From: Croceibacterium_B sp963811255
GTDB lineage: Bacteria; Pseudomonadota; Alphaproteobacteria; Sphingomonadales; Sphingomonadaceae
Direction: 5' to 3'
Length of the DNA stretch: 64,000 nucleotides
NCBI GenBank assembly: GCA_963811255.1
Contig: CAWEQI010000003.1
Coordinates: 868,001-932,000 of the forward strand
The notes under the pieces were generated by a model. It had not been told where the DNA came from, made no database searches, and saw only the letters and a program-made list of their open reading frames with translations. This document shows positions 62,058-64,000 of this stretch, one piece after another (within the stretch, counting starts at the first letter, position 1; every line of letters begins with the position of its first letter). Position numbers and translations under genes: made by a program.

Positions 62058-62254
62058 CCCTCGAGTGTCCCGATCAGCCGGTCGAGCTCGGTTAGGGCGG
62101 CGTCGGTTTCGCTGCGCAAGGTCTGGTATTTCCGCTCCAGTTCGGGATCGCCGGCCGGGCTCGACAAGGGCGGGCGCTGGAGGGCGGCGCGTTCGATCCG
62201 GGCCGCGGCGGCCTCGATCCGGGACAGCGCCCGCAGGATGCGTTCCCCCTCCAT
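62054..62254 (-). CDS. Small coiled-coil protein upstream of zapA
   Basis: A 66-residue, mostly helical protein (MEGERILRALSRIEAAAARI and YQTLRSETDAALTELDRLIG) with no TM. It overlaps zapA by ATGA, so the two are cotranslated. The size and coiled coil recall ZapB-like division-ring proteins, but this is inferred from context only. Confidence 0.75.
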   Translation of the reverse strand: MEGERILRALSRIEAAAARIERAALQRPPLSSPAGDPELERKYQTLRSETDAALTELDRLIGTLEG

Positions 62255-62433
62255 CGGGCGAGATTAACCAATTGCGGCCGCGCGGGCAAAGCTTTGCGTG
62301 ACAAAGCTGTGAACAGTTCTCGGCCTGCGCCGAACCGGTCGCGAAGGGGCTGCGCTTGACGTGCCATGGGCCGTCCGCAAGAGAGGCGGCGCATCGAATC
62401 AGCGCCCTTTCGTCCCCGCAGGAGCCCGCCCGC

Positions 62434-64000
62434 ATGAGCCTCGATCCCGCCCGCTACGCGCCCATGGCCAACGCCATCCGCGCGCTAGCGATGGACGCGG
62501 TCCAGGCCGCCAACTCGGGCCATCCGGGCATGCCGATGGGCATGGCCGACGTCGCCAGCGTGCTGTGGTCCAACTATCTCAAGTTCGATCCCGCCGATCC
62601 CCGTTGGCCCGATCGCGACCGTTTCGTGCTCAGCGCCGGGCACGGCTCGATGCTGCTCTATTCGGTGCTGCACCTAACGGGCTATGCCCATCCGACAATC
62701 GACGAAATGCGCAACTTTCGTCAGTTCGGATCCCCTTGCGCTGGGCATCCCGAGAACACCCATCTCGCCGGGGTCGAGGCGACCACCGGTCCGCTCGGGC
62801 AGGGGCTGGCGATGGCGGTCGGCATGGCGATTGCCGAACGACATCTCAACGCCGAATTCGGCGACGAGCTGGTCGATCACCGCACCTGGGTGATCGCCGG
62901 CGACGGCTGCCTCATGGAAGGCATCAATCATGAAGCCGTTGGCCTCGCCGGGCACCTCAAGCTCGGCAAGCTGACCGTGCTGTGGGACAATAATCACATT
63001 ACCATCGACGGCTCGACCGACCTTTCGACCAGCGAGGACATTCCCGCGCGTTACGCTGCGGCGGGGTGGCACGTGGTCGCCTGCAACGGCCACGACGTGA
63101 ACGACGTCGCCCGCGCTATCGAACAGGCGATGGCCGATCCGCGGCCGTCGCTGGTGGCGTGCAAGACGATCATCGGCAAGGGCGCGCCCAACAAGCAGGG
63201 CACCAGCGCCACGCATGGCGCCGCGCTTGGCGAAGCCGAAGTCGCCGCCGCGCGCGAGACGCTCGGCTGGCATTACCCGCCGTTCGAGATTCCGGCCGAG
63301 ATCTACGCCGACTGGAACGCCACGGGTGAGCGCGGCAAGGCGATCCGCGCCGAGTGGGAGGGGCGGCTCAAGGCCAGCTCGCGCGCAGAGGAATTCAGCG
63401 CGCGCATGGCCGGTACGCTGCCGGGGCTGCATGACTGGGCGGCGTACAAGGCGAACGTCGCCGCTGAGGGTCCGAAGATGGCCAGCCGAAAGGCGAGCGA
63501 AGCGGCGCTCGCCGTGCTGACGCAGGACGTGCCGGCGCTGCTCGGCGGGTCAGCCGACCTCACCGGCTCGAACAACACCAAGACGCCCTCGACGGGCCCG
63601 CTCACCGCCGAGAATTACGGTGGTCGCTACGTCTATTACGGCATCCGCGAATTCGGGATGGCTGCGGCGATGAACGGCATGGCGCTGCATGGCGGAGTAA
63701 TCCCTTACGGCGGCACGTTCCTGGTGTTCACAGATTATGCGCGCCCGGCGATTCGCCTTTCTGCGCTGCAAGAGGTGCGGGTCGTCTACGTGATGACGCA
63801 CGATTCGATTGGGCTGGGCGAGGACGGGCCCACCCACCAGCCGATCGAGCACCTGCAGAGCCTGCGGGCGATGCCGGGGCTGCTGGTCATGCGCCCGGCG
63901 GACACGCTCGAGACGGCCGAATGCTGGGAGCTGGTGCTGAACGAGTCTCACCGGCCGACGGTCCTCGCGCTGACGCGGCAGAACCTGCCGGCGGTGCGAC
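62434..64000 (+). CDS. tkt: Transketolase, N-terminal part (runs off the right edge)
   Basis: The first 522 codons of a transketolase of the pentose-phosphate pathway. From ATG 62434 (MSLDPARYAPMANAIRALAM) the frame is open to the window end. The ThDP domain has AANSGHPGMPMGMADVASVL, VLSAGHGSMLLYSVLHL and the cofactor motif IAGDGCLMEGINHEAVGLAG with LWDNNHITIDG. The pyrimidine domain begins GSADLTGSNNTKTP and has GIREFGMAAAMNGMALHGG and THDSIGLGEDGPTHQP. AGGAG lies 11 bases upstream. It is divergent from the zapA operon. Confidence 0.97.
   Translation, partial: MSLDPARYAPMANAIRALAMDAVQAANSGHPGMPMGMADVASVLWSNYLKFDPADPRWPDRDRFVLSAGHGSMLLYSVLHLTGYAHPTIDEMRNFRQFGSPCAGHPENTHLAGVEATTGPLGQGLAMAVGMAIAERHLNAEFGDELVDHRTWVIAGDGCLMEGINHEAVGLAGHLKLGKLTVLWDNNHITIDGSTDLSTSEDIPARYAAAGWHVVACNGHDVNDVARAIEQAMADPRPSLVACKTIIGKGAPNKQGTSATHGAALGEAEVAAARETLGWHYPPFEIPAEIYADWNATGERGKAIRAEWEGRLKASSRAEEFSARMAGTLPGLHDWAAYKANVAAEGPKMASRKASEAALAVLTQDVPALLGGSADLTGSNNTKTPSTGPLTAENYGGRYVYYGIREFGMAAAMNGMALHGGVIPYGGTFLVFTDYARPAIRLSALQEVRVVYVMTHDSIGLGEDGPTHQPIEHLQSLRAMPGLLVMRPADTLETAECWELVLNESHRPTVLALTRQNLPAVR

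Overview
The window looks like a chromosomal segment of a free-living aerobic alphaproteobacterium, most probably Sphingomonadales (Sphingomonadaceae or Erythrobacteraceae). This is inferred from the high GC content with strong GC bias at third codon positions, long antisense open frames opposite most genes, the bamD-recN-ligA neighbourhood, the sdhC-sdhD-sdhA order, and family members typical of that order (DUF6152, DUF2842, DUF4396, CE15-like esterase, alpha-keto-acid:acceptor oxidoreductase). No prophage, insertion sequence or CRISPR array is visible. Gene packing is tight, with many ATGA or 1-16 bp overlaps.

Layout. 1-6.5 kb: tail of asd, a marR-emrA-emrB type efflux operon with a recognisable operator, a DUF6152 exported protein, and a Tat-exported DsrE-like protein followed by a TsdA-like dihaem cytochrome. 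6.5-13.5 kb: an EF-G-like GTPase lacking the usual catalytic His, and a very large multi-PAS GGDEF-EAL gene split by one frameshift. 13.6-19.6 kb: bamD, a PilZ protein, recN, DUF4396 and ligA. 19.6-28.6 kb: a haem-motif lipoprotein, two tandem ACS-type MFS transporters, small stress or membrane proteins, a CBS protein, a CE15-like esterase, DUF2459, prmA and an SDR. 28.7-35.6 kb: sdhCDA (sdhA frameshifted, no sdhB), two small proteins, then a divergent Rrf2/NsrR-like regulator facing a truncated globin-membrane protein-YeaR-like operon (a probable nitrosative-stress module), and an LldD-like oxidase. 35.7-44.2 kb: blaI-blaR1 with a tandem operator, 3-hydroxybutyrate dehydrogenase, guaB, rsmB, a TPR protein, rppH and an HSL-type esterase. 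44.3-57.8 kb: korAB, a YdjM-like protein, a PAP2 phosphatase, a second PilZ protein, an SDR, purF, tRNA-Pro(CGG), thyA and a branched-chain 2-oxoacid dehydrogenase operon (E1alpha, E1beta, E2). 57.8-64 kb: tRNA-Asp, DUF2842, fthC, an outer-membrane-barrel lipoprotein, a wHTH-TM-receiver regulator, a candidate 6S RNA, zapA with a small coiled-coil partner, and the start of transketolase.

Themes. Central carbon metabolism (sdh, kor, bkd, bdh, tkt) and nucleotide synthesis (guaB, purF, thyA, fthC) are well represented. Cyclic-di-GMP signalling is suggested by one PAS-GGDEF-EAL protein and two PilZ proteins.

The most unusual locus is at 58.9-61.5 kb. A lipoprotein with a predicted C-terminal beta-barrel and a convergent membrane-anchored regulator, with a receiver-like domain after the TM segment, sit inside the usually compact zapA-ssrS-fthC neighbourhood. 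Three genes (the PAS-GGDEF-EAL gene, sdhA and the wHTH regulator) each carry one extra base in or beside a short homopolymer. Because sdhA is a core TCA gene, base-calling error is the simplest explanation for all three.
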